From Petrolisthes cinctipes (Eukaryota > Arthropoda > Malacostraca > Decapoda > Porcellanidae): a stretch of DNA of 64,000 nucleotides. Below are positions 1 through 11,276 of this stretch, in pieces. Every line of letters starts with the position of its first letter. Position 1 is the stretch's first letter. The stretch spans positions 1,019,501 through 1,083,500 of the forward strand of contig JAWQEG010000259.1 of assembly GCA_033782935.1 (NCBI GenBank). The letters are read 5' to 3'. A program made the translations under genes and the position numbers. The notes beneath the pieces were generated by a model that was given only the letters and a program-made list of their open reading frames with translations, was not told the DNA's origin and made no database searches.

Positions 1-412
1 CCGAGGAGAGGGGGGGAGGGTTGCGAGAAGGCAGCTCAGGCCAGTGATCCTCAATTGGAGACGTGTCTTCCTCCGACATTGCCAAGTCGGCCTCCAAGCA
101 GGAATCCGCACTCTCCATCAGGCCAGGCAAGGCCTAGATGGAAAGGAAACAACAACACAAACAACTAAACACTCAATCAGCCAGGGGGACACACACACAG
201 ACAATCACAACAAAACTATACACAGAACCACAACAGACAAACAACACTAGCAACACCACAGAAACAGCAACACACACAAGAACTCACAAACAACACAAAA
301 AACACAAACAAGAGCTCCAAAACAACACAAAACAACAACACAAACGAGAATGGAGGCAGAGCGCCACGAGTACGTCCACACTCCACCTGTTCTGGAGCGA
401 GACTCGGCCGTT
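1..412 (-). mobile_element. LINE-B 5' end fragment (5' UTR and ORF1 start), cut by window edge
   Basis: Read on the minus strand, this begins at a conserved LINE-B 5' end (GAGTCTCGCTCC near 412). A GT-rich 5' UTR follows, then the ORF1 ATG at 116-118 with an N-terminus starting MESADSCLEADLAMSEED that runs off the window. The same 5' end recurs at 23168 (plus), 46432 (minus) and 63208 (minus), which defines the boundary. The Thr/His/Gln-rich plus-strand frames here are antisense to the 5' UTR and are not genes. Confidence 0.75.
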
Positions 413-1557
413 AACAATTATATTCCCTCATGTCTCACTGTACTGTACATCTGGGCATCAATGTTTTCTTAATTAAATAATTCAACTATCATGTATTATG
501 GTTCACTATAATATAGTAATTATTTTTTGAAATGGATGGTATAATTAACCTGCAAGAAACGATAATATAATGACAATTTATTGGAAGTTGGGAAGGTTCT
601 GTATTTATGCTGCAGACTGCCACTTATATAAATCTGACTATTCTGATATCATCCAATAGAAGTTTTTTTTTTAATTAATATTGCAGGATACCTGCCATAT
701 GCACACAGCTAGTGTAATATAACGGTAGTTTGAGGAACAGCGCCACGTTAAATTCCTGCCTTAGGATAGGGTCTAGAAACACCACTGACCACTGAACCCT
801 AAAGAAAATGTGTAGGCTAACTTTTGCAGCACATGAAAAGGAAACCTGGGCCCCGGTATTTATCATAGCTTAGAAGTACTCATAAATCCTTAGAAGTTCT
901 CCATATCCTTAGGAATGCTAATAAAGTTATGAAAACTCGTAAGAGAAATTAATTTAACCATATAAGTGTTAGGAGTTCCCATATTTTTCTCTCAGGTTTA
1001 GGGGTGGTGGAGATGTGTCCCAGTGACTATGGATATTCATGTTAGGAGGAACTACTACGAGGTAGAAGCAAACAGTAGCTTATCATTATACAGGTAACAG
1101 TGATAATGGAGCTTCTTTGGGGCCCTTTAATTATCAAGAAAATCGAGAGCCAAAACATAGGTCTCTACCTCAGTTCTGTAACTACCGACACGGGCAGTGC
1201 TAATCAGTTACTCATCAGTAGCCTTGGTATGATATGGTTAAGACACAAGAAGTCAACAATATTTCTCATCCTTGGTTGCTAGTATTTTTTTTTTTTTTTT
1301 TTTTTTTTTTTGCATATAATGTAATATTGTGGCCAGGAGTTCTTCGCCACCCTCCTCTGGCTAACCCTATGATGTGCCACGTCGCATTCATGGTTATATA
1401 AGTTGCCTATAAAATCATTATTTGTTGATAATACCTCAAATACGTTAATGCTCGTATTGTATTAATGAACCTACTAAAGATTATATCCGAGCTGAAGATT
1501 TATCAAATGTATCAGAAAATAAAAATTGTGTAGAAAGTAAGTTTGCTTCGTACTATA
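413..1557. other. no gene recognised; poly(T) run
   Basis: AT-rich sequence without a convincing ORF. A T-run of about 26 bases lies near 1287-1312. One arm of an inverted pair (about 1345-1395) is described under findings. Confidence 0.5.
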
Positions 1558-2191
1558 CAGGGTTATTCAAAACTACATTTACAAAATGACAGGGTAAAGT
1601 CCTGACATGATGTTAAACATATTTCCATATGTAATTTTCAAAAATTTAAAAAGTTAATGACAGACATGAAAGCCAAATCCATTACCGTGGGCGAATGATC
1701 GAACACTTCTAAAATTAACTCCTCCCCCCCAAAGCACCCCGTGTTCTCTCTCGGGTAGACGAGGGAACTTAATACAACGTATGAAGCAATAAACCCTTAT
1801 CGATCACGGGTATTGTTTTGTGGTCGAGTTACACTTACCGAGTGATACGTGTAGATGCCAGGGCGGTACTACTATCTTATCTGATATTACAAGGAACACG
1901 AAGCCTTGGGATCGATTAAAAGCCAACGGATCTGTTTGAATCCCATGATCGATAAGGGTTTCATTGCTTCATACGTTTTAAAACTTGCCTCGTCCACTTA
2001 AGAGAGAGCAGGGGATGAGGTGGGGGTAGGTGTTATTTTAAAGCGTTCACTCGTTCGCCCACGGCAATGGATTTGGCTTTCATGTGAGTAATTAACTTTT
2101 TAAATTTTTGAAAATTACATATGGAAACATGTTGAACATCATGTCAGGACTTTACCCTGTCATTTTGTAAATGTAGTTTTGAATCACCCTG
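1558..2191. mobile_element. fold-back MITE with TA target (copy 1)
   Basis: Long near-complete inverted arms begin CAGGGTTATTCAAAACTA at the left and end TAGTTTTGAATCACCCTG at the right, with TA on both sides (1556-1557, 2192-2193). A second copy with the same arms is at 50300-51056. TA duplication and a CAGGG-type terminus fit a Tc1/mariner-mobilised, non-coding element. Compared with copy 2 this copy lacks a block of roughly 110-120 bp in the inner left arm. Confidence 0.85.
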
Positions 2192-3050
2192 TAGGCCATA
2201 TCAACATGCAACATATTATAGGGAACCTGCAAACTGCTTCATCTCCTCCTTTCATCCCAGGAATGAACCCCCGAACATGGCTGATTACTTTTTCTCGAAG
2301 CATCCGCTTTGGAACACATGCAAAAACAGTCTGCTAAAAGAATATCATAATCTTTTTTAATCTAATAATTATTCATAAAATATAATAATATATAAATTAT
2401 GCTAGATGAAATTGTAGTGTTTATAATTTCATCCATATCAAATATTATTTATTGACTCGCAAACGTAAATAAAACGTGGTTTTGTTCGTCATAGTGTTTT
2501 TCTTATATGGTATTTAGTCAACGGATGCCGTTTGTATTGACATATATCATCATGTTTCAATAAATCGCAATCTAGTTTTTCATACGCATAAATATAATCA
2601 TTATCATAATAATTTAGGAGATCATTATTGATTATGAGAGGTTATCAACTGAAAATGTCTAGTAGGCAACTAGTACATCTACAAATGCGACGGTGCCACG
2701 TCCTTAGGTTGGCCAGAAGAGGGTGGCGACGAAGTAATGGCTGCAGTAGTACAGTATCTAAATAAAGTACCGGAACTCAGGGGGTAGATAGTTATGTAAT
2801 CGTAAGTTATGGGGTCATTCGTGTTGCTTTGGTAAGATTGGTAAGAGAAAAGTTACATCCCAACTCTGATCAGTATTAATTAAGCTGGCTATACACTAGC
2901 AGGCCCTACCAGTCAGGCCAACAAAACAGTGCCATAATTAAGGTTTCGAGTTGAACTGTCTCCGTAAAGCTTTAATTCATGCTTCACATTTTACAGTGCT
3001 TTCTGTCGGAGTCGCGATGGTATAGCCCTTACACGAATTAAACATTCACA
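2192..3050. other. no gene recognised
   Basis: AT-rich intergenic or old repeat sequence. The arm at about 2680-2730 is inverted relative to about 1345-1395. Confidence 0.4.
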
Positions 3051-3149
3051 ATGGAAACTTCAATAGAAACAAGTCAACGCCTCATAGCTCTTCACCTGGA
3101 GGGCAACTGCAACACTGAAATTGCAAGACAGATTATTTCCAAACAAACA
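3051..3149 (+). pseudogene. transposase N-terminal helix-turn-helix fragment
   Basis: From the ATG the frame reads METSIETSQRLIALHLEG and then NCNTEIARQI, the pattern of the first helix-turn-helix of Tc1/mariner or IS630-type transposases (a short helix, 'R..I..LH.EG', then 'EIAR'). The frame closes soon after and no catalytic DDE domain follows, so only an N-terminal scrap remains. The family is inferred from this short stretch alone. Confidence 0.45.
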
Positions 3150-3524
3150 GTAATATTAATAATACAAAAGTATTAAACGAAACACTAAATCATCTTAACT
3201 GTAGGAGCCTGAGACGTAATGCATAAATGACATATGGCAATTGAGATCTTCATGGCTACCAACATGTGCTACAAGATATAGGGCGAGTTTGAATTCAAAT
3301 CGCTGATTTTTCATATTGTTTACCACAAAAGTAGTTTCGATAGCCTACTCTTTTTATCTACTGTACCTCATATTGTAAAAAACTTTATGCCTTGTGAATA
3401 GTAATACCATCAACCTTAGTGAGTCAATAGTCAAAAGTTTTAGACTCGTATCAAATACAGTGACAGTTAAACATGTTAGTGCAGCCTCAAAGCTGCCAAA
3501 GGCTCTCGTTCATCCTTGTCATTT

Positions 3525-3777
3525 TGACTACTTTGATTTAGATAAAGTCTATGGCACTACATTGCAATTTGGCATCCTGTAGCAACTCCATTAATATGGC
3601 CTGCAGGGTCGCCTTCTGCTCTTTCTTAAGGAGTTTCTCAGTGGTCGCAGTTTTTGTTTGAGGGATAGTACAGCCCTCTCTGCACCCGTAGCACAGGAGG
3701 AGGGTGTCCGCTGGGGAAGCGTCCTCAGTGTCACGTTGTTTGCATTGGCAATGAACGCCATTGCCTCCTCGCACCAT
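3525..3777 (+). pseudogene. LINE-A reverse transcriptase fragment
   Basis: The plus strand matches LINE-A ORF2 around RT motifs A and B. One frame reads 'DLDKVYGTTLQFGIL' (intact copy: 'DLEKAYDTTWQYGIL'), then a stop, then 'LKEFLSGRSF' and 'AQEEGVRWGSVLSVTLFA' (intact copy: 'AQEEGVPQGSVLS'). The catalytic Asp of motif A (AYD) has become Gly and PQG has become RWG. It is an old, dead fragment with no recognisable LINE ends. Confidence 0.75.
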
Positions 3778-4736
<959 letters not shown>

Positions 4737-5636
4737 TGAGTGCGTTGGTTATAAAGTATTTATATATATGGTCAACTTATTAACAGAGTATGTTTATATA
4801 CCTTTTTCAAAGCTTACCAGGGCTCAGTAATGCAATAGCTTCTTATGAGCTAAGTACTGTACAATCGAGGACCATAAATAGCTCCCGTATCAACTAGAGA
4901 CCCGATATAGAGAGACTGGACAGCCAAAATTTCTGCTGCTCGCTGATTGGCTGGTTGAATGGGGCTCCATGTTTGCTCATACTCGTCTCTGCCTGCTAGC
5001 AGGTTCGGCACAATGTTTATTTTGCCTTGACTATGATGCGTGACTGATTACTCGGTAGAATGTGGTTATATTTATATAATATCTTCTTCAGATAAACCAG
5101 CAAAGATAATTTCTAGTCGATCTTCAACTCAACATAAATATTCCATGAAAACTTCCGTAAGCCTTACAGAATGCCTAACTGTATGGTGACGAATCAGTAA
5201 TATAATACTGTACTTAACCATTCATCGCGACAACAAATTCCCTCGTATTTATGTGAACAGCATGTAAACAGTAGTGTGTAAACGTTGGTAATACCCCTAC
5301 GGAAACCATTTTCATACAATAATTAATTAAACTAACCGTAGTATCAAAGGTTTCACAGATACCCTAAACACATTGACTACTGCTGTCGTCTTTCAGTCAA
5401 ACGTCTTGGTTTAGTAGCGTTGTCTGGCAACTCGTCACGTCCTATCATGTGCTTTAAATAACGCGTACACTCGTGATACATAATTTCTGACCAGAGTGTG
5501 AGGAGCAGAAATCTTCGAATCGCCTGGTATTGCTCATTTCCACACCCAGTACACCTATAAAGGCTGAGTTCGAATGCAGGGTATGTGTGGTGCCTGCCGT
5601 TCGTCTCTGGTCAGGGATTACGTATCATGAGTGGAC

Positions 5637-5850
5637 ATAAAGTTAAAGTTAAAGTTGCAGGGTTTTAGTTCTGGTATCTATCTCTGATGAGACACTCTCC
5701 TGAGCGTCAGCCAGGCAAGCCCAACTCCCCACCATGGTATTAACCCCCCAGTAAACAGTTTTAAACTCTTGGGGCTGGGCGAGGCTCGATCTGCCGACCT
5801 CACGGATGCGAGGCGGGCGCGTTACCATGGCACTGTACTAGCCAGGGGCT
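5637..5850 (-). mobile_element. tRNA-derived SINE
   Basis: On the minus strand a tRNA-like head contains 'GCCATGGTAACGCG', 'CATCCGTGAGGTC' and 'CAGATCGAGCC', resembling the D-arm/A-box, anticodon region and T-arm/B-box of a tRNA gene. A tRNA-unrelated body and a short (AACTTT)n-like tail at the low-coordinate end follow. The A and B boxes are imperfect and the cloverleaf is not intact, so this is a SINE rather than a tRNA gene. Confidence 0.65.
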
Positions 5851-5862
5851 ATACATGACGTA

Positions 5863-6014
5863 CACTGGATCAAAAAAGTATCGCTCAGGTGGGGTCCGAT
5901 GGTTCTGTAAAAGATCGCTACAGCTCATGATAAACAAGCTCGTTTTCAGTTGCCATCGTCTTAGGTGTCAGAATGTTTCACGAGGGAAATGCGCGATACT
6001 TTTTTGATCGAGTG
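5863..6014. mobile_element. 152 bp MITE with TA target
   Basis: Termini CACTGGATCAAAAAAGTATCGC and GCGATACTTTTTTGATCGAGTG are inverted repeats of about 22 bp, flanked by TA at 5861-5862 and 6015-6016. It is non-coding. TA duplication indicates a Tc1/mariner-type enzyme. It is nested within the 4894-6243 element. Confidence 0.9.
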
Positions 6015-6249
6015 TACAATAGGATTTATTACTTCAGGTATCTTATAGTATTTAAAAATATATACCTGTATATGGAAAGAATGCATTTCTCGTCAACATT
6101 TTGCCCACGAATGTCAGAAGGAGATTACTAGCTGGTAGTATCTAGCAACTATACATTTTTTCTATCCTAACTTTTTTTTCTATCCTAACGCAAAAATGAG
6201 CAGGGATGGCGGCTGTCCAGTCTCTCTTATATTGGGTCTCTAGTATCAA

Positions 6250-7535
6250 CCAGGCACTAGACGGGGGCTGGGGTGTTTATGGATGACGGATCAACCTAAC
6301 AATCGTGGGCAATACACGTATGAGCGTACACTGATAAACGCTCCATGGTTTCGGAACAAGTTATAAAGCAGATGAAGCATATAATCATATTGTATTAAAG
6401 TGACTGATTTATTTAAATGAATGCCCAAAACTTATGTAAATAAAGAATATAGTCTACATTTACTTGCTCGTTAAAACTACACTCTGTTAAGTGAGATCAT
6501 GGCATCGATTATTTATTTTCGATTAATTATTTTTATCCAGTTCATCTGTACTTATTATTTCTGTAGCAGGTCTCACGTATGTTACACCATAAATGCTGAT
6601 GTGTTTACATCTGACCTGGAGTACACCATATTTTGAATATTAATCTATTAAACATAAATATAATTTACATCATATATTGCAGAGTTAAAGAGTTAAAAAT
6701 ATTAGTGCTGCAACTGCTATAACGGTTATGAAGGTACACAATTATAAGTCTATGCTTACATTACTATTAGAGAATCATGATCAATAGTTTGTCCAACAAC
6801 GAGCTTGCTACAAACTTCAGATATATTTTTTATTCCATTCCACACATCTCTTGCCTTTCACTTAATCGCTTCCCTAATATTCTCCTCTATACCCAACTCA
6901 CAAACCATTTCTGCCTAAAGGTTCTCAAAAGGGGTACCGTCTACCCCTTTTGGAGGCCAGTCAAGTGTATGTTCATGAGTGTATTTCCCACGATAGTTTG
7001 GTTGCTTCGTCATCCAGAAAAACCCCAGGCCTCGTCTCATACCTGGTTGATATGGGAGCTTTTTATGGTCCTCAATTTTAGGGTGGTCATCAAATCATCT
7101 TCTCACTGATCCTGTAGGGGATTTTGCCTGTAGTGATGTGGGTAATATTTTAAGAGGTATGGCGTCCCATCGGCCCGAGTACTCCCTTTCAATTCTTCAA
7201 CTGTCCTTCTTTTCTTTCTACTTCCTTCCTGCTTGCTGTCGCACCTATCTATCACCTTCACCTGGCGTTATAATTATGACCTCGCTGTTGAGAAGCCTAT
7301 TATCAATTTATCAATCTTCTCACTGCTCGACTGGTATGAATTCAACTTCAGTCCTGCGCCATATATATGAGTTGTGGTTCAGGAATGGCATTGGCCCGCA
7401 CAGACTGTAAAAAGAATGTTTCTAGTATATTAGTATAGTCCTGTGCATTCATGTGTCCTTCAATATCTGTTAAATTAATTTCACCTACCCCTTCCCACCC
7501 CATTTATTCGTACCTGGTGAACCGCAGTCTCGTCT
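6250..7535. repeat. inverted paralogous segments; otherwise no gene recognised
   Basis: About 80 bp from 6250 onward (the right flank of the TATCAA element) and 4866-4893 (its left flank) are together repeated in inverted orientation at about 6960-7078. Shared tracts include 'GAGGACCATAAA', 'CTGGGGT' and 'TGGATGACG'. The inverted copy lacks the transposon. Open frames at 6777-7109 and 7138-7410 have no recognisable domain. Confidence 0.6.
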
Positions 7536-7978
7536 TCCAAGGACATATCAACTAAAACTCGCATTTTTATTACAATAACGTGAATGACTTAGGTAAAATC
7601 TATAATAGAATCAAAATTAAAAACATTGAACTATCTAAAAAAACACACACATAAATTTCATAAAATTTACAATTTGTGGAGGATGCCGCTCTGTGAAAGG
7701 AACCAGACAATCATCACAGTAGAGAGGGAGAGCCATCTCCATTAATAATCAATGAGTCAAACGTGAGTGGCCAATGCAGAGACGGGCTAGACCCTTGATG
7801 GCGTCCGATATATCCTGCCAGCAGGAATGAACGGCAGCATCTATGTAGGTTCGAAGGTCTAAAGCAGGTACGGGATGACACCTGGCAGGAGCATGAGTAA
7901 TGGAGGCTGCAGCCCTAGCTAGGACATGGAATGATGAGGGCGAAAATAGGAGGCGTTTGTCCTCACACCAGCATCCTT

Positions 7979-8880
7979 CTAACGCCTGAAGTTAAGTTGT
8001 CCTCTGGTACTACTAATACTGATGAACTGGCAGTTAGCCAGGTGGAGAATATCCCGCTTGAGGAAGTACGTCTTGCATTGGCGAGGACGTAGGGGGTGAG
8101 CATCCCTGCGGAAAGAGCAGTAACTGACACTCAGAAGTAGGATGTGAGTCAAGAGCAGAACAATTACCACACCGGGATGTTCAATAAAAGGTTTCACCTC
8201 TAAAGAGGTGGGGTTGATGTTAATGCGATCTGGGATATGCGAGCCATAGAAAATGAGAATGATCAAATTTTTACTGCCTTTTAGCTTTGTTTCTCGTTCT
8301 GAGAATTCATATAGGTCCTCATTGTATATACGCCCCTTGCTATAATTAAATGTTCGATGTGGTTTGATGGATTTAAACATGCCATCAAAAGGACAGGGGA
8401 GATTGAGGAGCATCATGGCCTGTGTTATAAGATCTTTGGCTCCTATTAAAATTCCCTTACTGTACTTTTTTTTTGTGGCCCATCTGTAGTAAATCCTTTT
8501 TTTTTTTTCAGATACCTAGAAGCATTGATGAGGTAACCACGCCCCTTCCTGTAGTAACCAAAAGGGTGTAGGAACACAACGCTCCTTAGGTACATGCTCT
8601 ACAGAGCCATCGAAGATGTTCGGGCAGTAGTCATTGTCACTGTCAACTACATTTATGGACCGCATCATATGAATCTTACAGTGAGTATCCCCCACAGACA
8701 GAGAATGTTTTGCCTCAAAAGCGGCTTTGGCAGCAGCATTTAATTCAAAGTAATATAGCACTGATTAGATCTGCAGTCACTGTCATAAGTGATTCGAATA
8801 CGAAGAACCACTCCAAAACACTTAATAATGGAGTGGATAATGCCATAGGAAAGAGATGCAAGTACATTAGGCAACATTAA
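7979..8880 (-). pseudogene. LINE-A ORF1 (RRM plus CCHC protein) remnant
   Basis: Frames at 8516-8761 and 7979-8416 correspond to the middle of the LINE-A nucleic-acid-binding protein. Examples are 'NLPCPFDGMFKSIKPHRTF' and 'GRIYNEDLYEFSE'; intact copies have 'NLPCPSDSMFESIKPHRTF'. The CCHC zinc-knuckle block is shortened: after 'KPFIEHP' it jumps to 'GVVIVLLLTHI', an out-of-frame reading of the knuckle DNA. Several frameshifts make it non-functional. Confidence 0.75.
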
Positions 8881-9300
8881 TGTGCCTAAACCGCTAGCAG
8901 CGTTCGTCGACACAACACTTGACCTGCTGGGTCTTCTCTTATTTGCAGAAATACATGGAGAGATCGAGCTTCTGCCTTCTGCATACTACCACAACCAGAG
9001 AGTAACGTCTCGAGGGCCTGGTCAACCACCACTCGAGGAAGAGAATGAGGCTTATCGTTATCCATATGACGCATGTTATGATTAAATGGCCCCAGGAGCC
9101 AGAAGATACTAACTACCGGGCAAATGAGGGGACCGAACACTGGTCGTCATGGGCGGGGTACCTCGTCCCCCACGGGGCCACTTGTTTGCCCACGACAGTG
9201 ACGAGACCCCCTACCCCAATATCGACCAGCACAGACACCCAACTATCCAACACAGGACGACCCCTAGACTGCGGTCCCTCTGTTGGGCATAATTTTTTCC

Positions 9301-10121
9301 TATAGTCTTTTTGAAATATACTGAGCGCTGAGGCGTTGGCCACTTCCGAGATTTACCTGACTGCTACGTTGCAAGATCTCGTCTGGACTATTATGGGATT
9401 AGATCCTCATTAAAAATGACAGCCAGCCCTCACTAACCCACCGCCTGTTCTCTCTCTCTCTCTCTCTCTCTCTGTTGCCTATATATCGCTTGCCGTTAAC
9501 AACAAAATATAAAAGTAAATCTTTCCTTTTCTGTTGACACATTATGTTGTATTATAAATGCGACACTTTTCTGAGGATATAACATAATTTTTCGTTTGTT
9601 TCGACTTTTATTCCTCACCACCACTGTTCATGATGGTGCAGTGATAGGTCCTCTATTTGCTTTCTCTTCTAAATAGTACTTATTTACATTATAAATAAGT
9701 TCTCTCTTTCTCGACTATGTAAAACATGATAGTGAGTAGCAGATGTGTGCTCCATCTTGAGTGGCAGCCAGAGTAAAAGTGACGGTAGTGACCTGAGTTG
9801 ACAGGTGGAACTTATACACTTATGCCTGAATACACTCACCCTAGATGCACTGACAACGTCGGAAAAATATTCTGCCCAGTGTTGTGATACATATATATAT
9901 TATCATTGTTAATATGAAAAGTGAATGATACTTTCATATACCTACATGATCTTAGTAGTGAAGTAAATGTATACGTATTAATTTTGATTAATTTAGCATC
10001 AGCAAGTAGCTGATATGAGAGAGTGAGTGAAGTGTATTGGTCTGATTTGGCAACATTGCGGGAGGGAAAAACCTCCCAACAGCCAACGCCTCAGTGCTCA
10101 GTATATTTTGAAAAGACTATA
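9301..10121. mobile_element. 821 bp TIR element inside LINE-A 5' UTR
   Basis: The left 40 bp (TATAGTCTTTTTGAAATA...) and the inverted right 40 bp (10082-10121) match at about 37 of 40 positions. Both ends carry TA, consistent with a TA-target Tc1/mariner-type MITE. The element interrupts the LINE-A 5' UTR between segments that are contiguous in the copies at 24621 and 44300. It has no ORF and contains a (TC)n tract at 9444-9473. Confidence 0.75.
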
Positions 10122-11276
10122 GTGCTGGCAGCCTATTGCATGGGAACCATTTTGTCTGGTCTTTCACTGGCTACCTTTCTAGCATGGAAAGCCCTCTCTC
10201 CCCGAAATTGGGGTAGAGCAGGGGCCGGAGCCCCCTCTAGTCTAGCTCACCAGGTCTCATAGACACGCAAGCCCCCCCACCACGTCAAGGCGGTTCCCGC
10301 TGGGGGCGGGGGAGTGCAGTTGTACTCTTATCTTGTATATGCTAATCACGACTTTTATATGTTATACGTCTCCTGGCCACAAGTCCAACATTGCCATGTT
10401 GCCCACTCCTATACACTTGATGCACATATACAGGAGACGAAGGAGGAGGAGGCTGAACGTGATTATCTTTTTGTTTCAAGCCAACTCAACCCAACCCCTG
10501 ACCTGCTCCATTGTTACCAGAAGACTAGGGACACATTAGTCACCCTGCAGGAGTGTGCTCACACTGAGTCTTGGCAACAATTACTGAACATCATCAACCA
10601 GCAAACGAGTGTGGCTTCTACGTGGCACCTCATCCGTTAAGTTGTTAAAAAGACGCCGGCCACTGCCCATCATCACACTTCCACCGCCTTGGCCAACTAC
10701 TTGTCAATGTCTGGTTAGAACAATCTAGCCCAACCAGTCTACCCATCCACATACAAGATGCACTCGCTACTAGTACTACCGTGTTACACTGTGCTCTCTC
10801 TCGGGGTAGAGCTTCTTCCATTGGTGATGATGGTATTACTTATGCTTTGCTGTGCTTACTTCAACAAGTTCCTGGGAACCCTCTACTTCGACTGTACAAT
10901 CTTTGTCTTCGTGACGGTTGTGTACCACGAACCTGGACCAGCAGCACAATAATACTCATCCCTAAGCTCGGCACTGCGATGTTCAGGCCTATTTCCCTTA
11001 CTTCCTGTTTCTGTAAGGTTATGGAGAGGATCATACTAAATCTTCTCTTGCACCGACTGCAGTTTCACTTTTTTCCATGGATGTATGGTTTCCTTCACCA
11101 GCAGAGCACACACCACTGCCTAGTCGACCTGTACTATCGCCTCTCCAGTGTAGTAGCCTTCATTGACCTTCGAAGTGCCTTTGATGATGGTAATAGAGAC
11201 GTCATTTTGGATCAACTGGTTGATATTGGGATAAAGGGTAATCTACTACGGTGGATTAGGGGCTACCTCAGCATCG

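Larger units (their letters stand above)
4894..6243. mobile_element. 1.35 kb TIR DNA transposon with 6 bp TSD, non-coding
   Basis: Terminal inverted repeats of about 33 bp begin CTAGAGACCC at 4894 and end GGGTCTCTAG at 6243. Both continue with a shared GAGAGACTGGACAGCC core. TATCAA directly flanks each end (4888-4893 and 6244-6249). An inverted paralogue of the flanking DNA at about 6960-7078 has one TATCAA and no insert, so the boundaries are supported by an empty site. There is no transposase ORF. A SINE and a small MITE lie inside. The superfamily is unassigned; a 6 bp TSD is unusual. Confidence 0.85.
7620..10310 (-). mobile_element. LINE-A copy with large internal deletion
   Basis: Read on the minus strand: the GC-rich LINE-A 5' end (10122-10310 and 8880-9300, split by an 821 bp TIR element), ORF1 fragments, then a direct jump at about 7937 from ORF1 to the C-terminal end of the ORF2 RNase H region and the 3' UTR. 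Most of ORF2 (endonuclease, RT) is missing. The 5' end abuts LINE-B sequence at 10311. The 3' boundary is vague because the (ATCA)n tail is not visible. Confidence 0.8.

Noticed and set aside
44..476. Thr/Asn/His/Gln-rich plus-strand frames (also at 23183-23442, 46230-46472)
   Set aside because: They are antisense or UTR readings of the GT/CA-rich LINE-B 5' UTR, which recurs in four places.
5760..5850. tRNA gene on the minus strand
   Set aside because: A/B-box-like and anticodon-like pieces are present but the cloverleaf is imperfect and a SINE body and tail follow.
7512..7540. LINE-A fragment in plus orientation (GAACCGCAGTCTCGTCTTCC)
   Set aside because: About 24 bp similar to LINE-A near 27760; too short to support.
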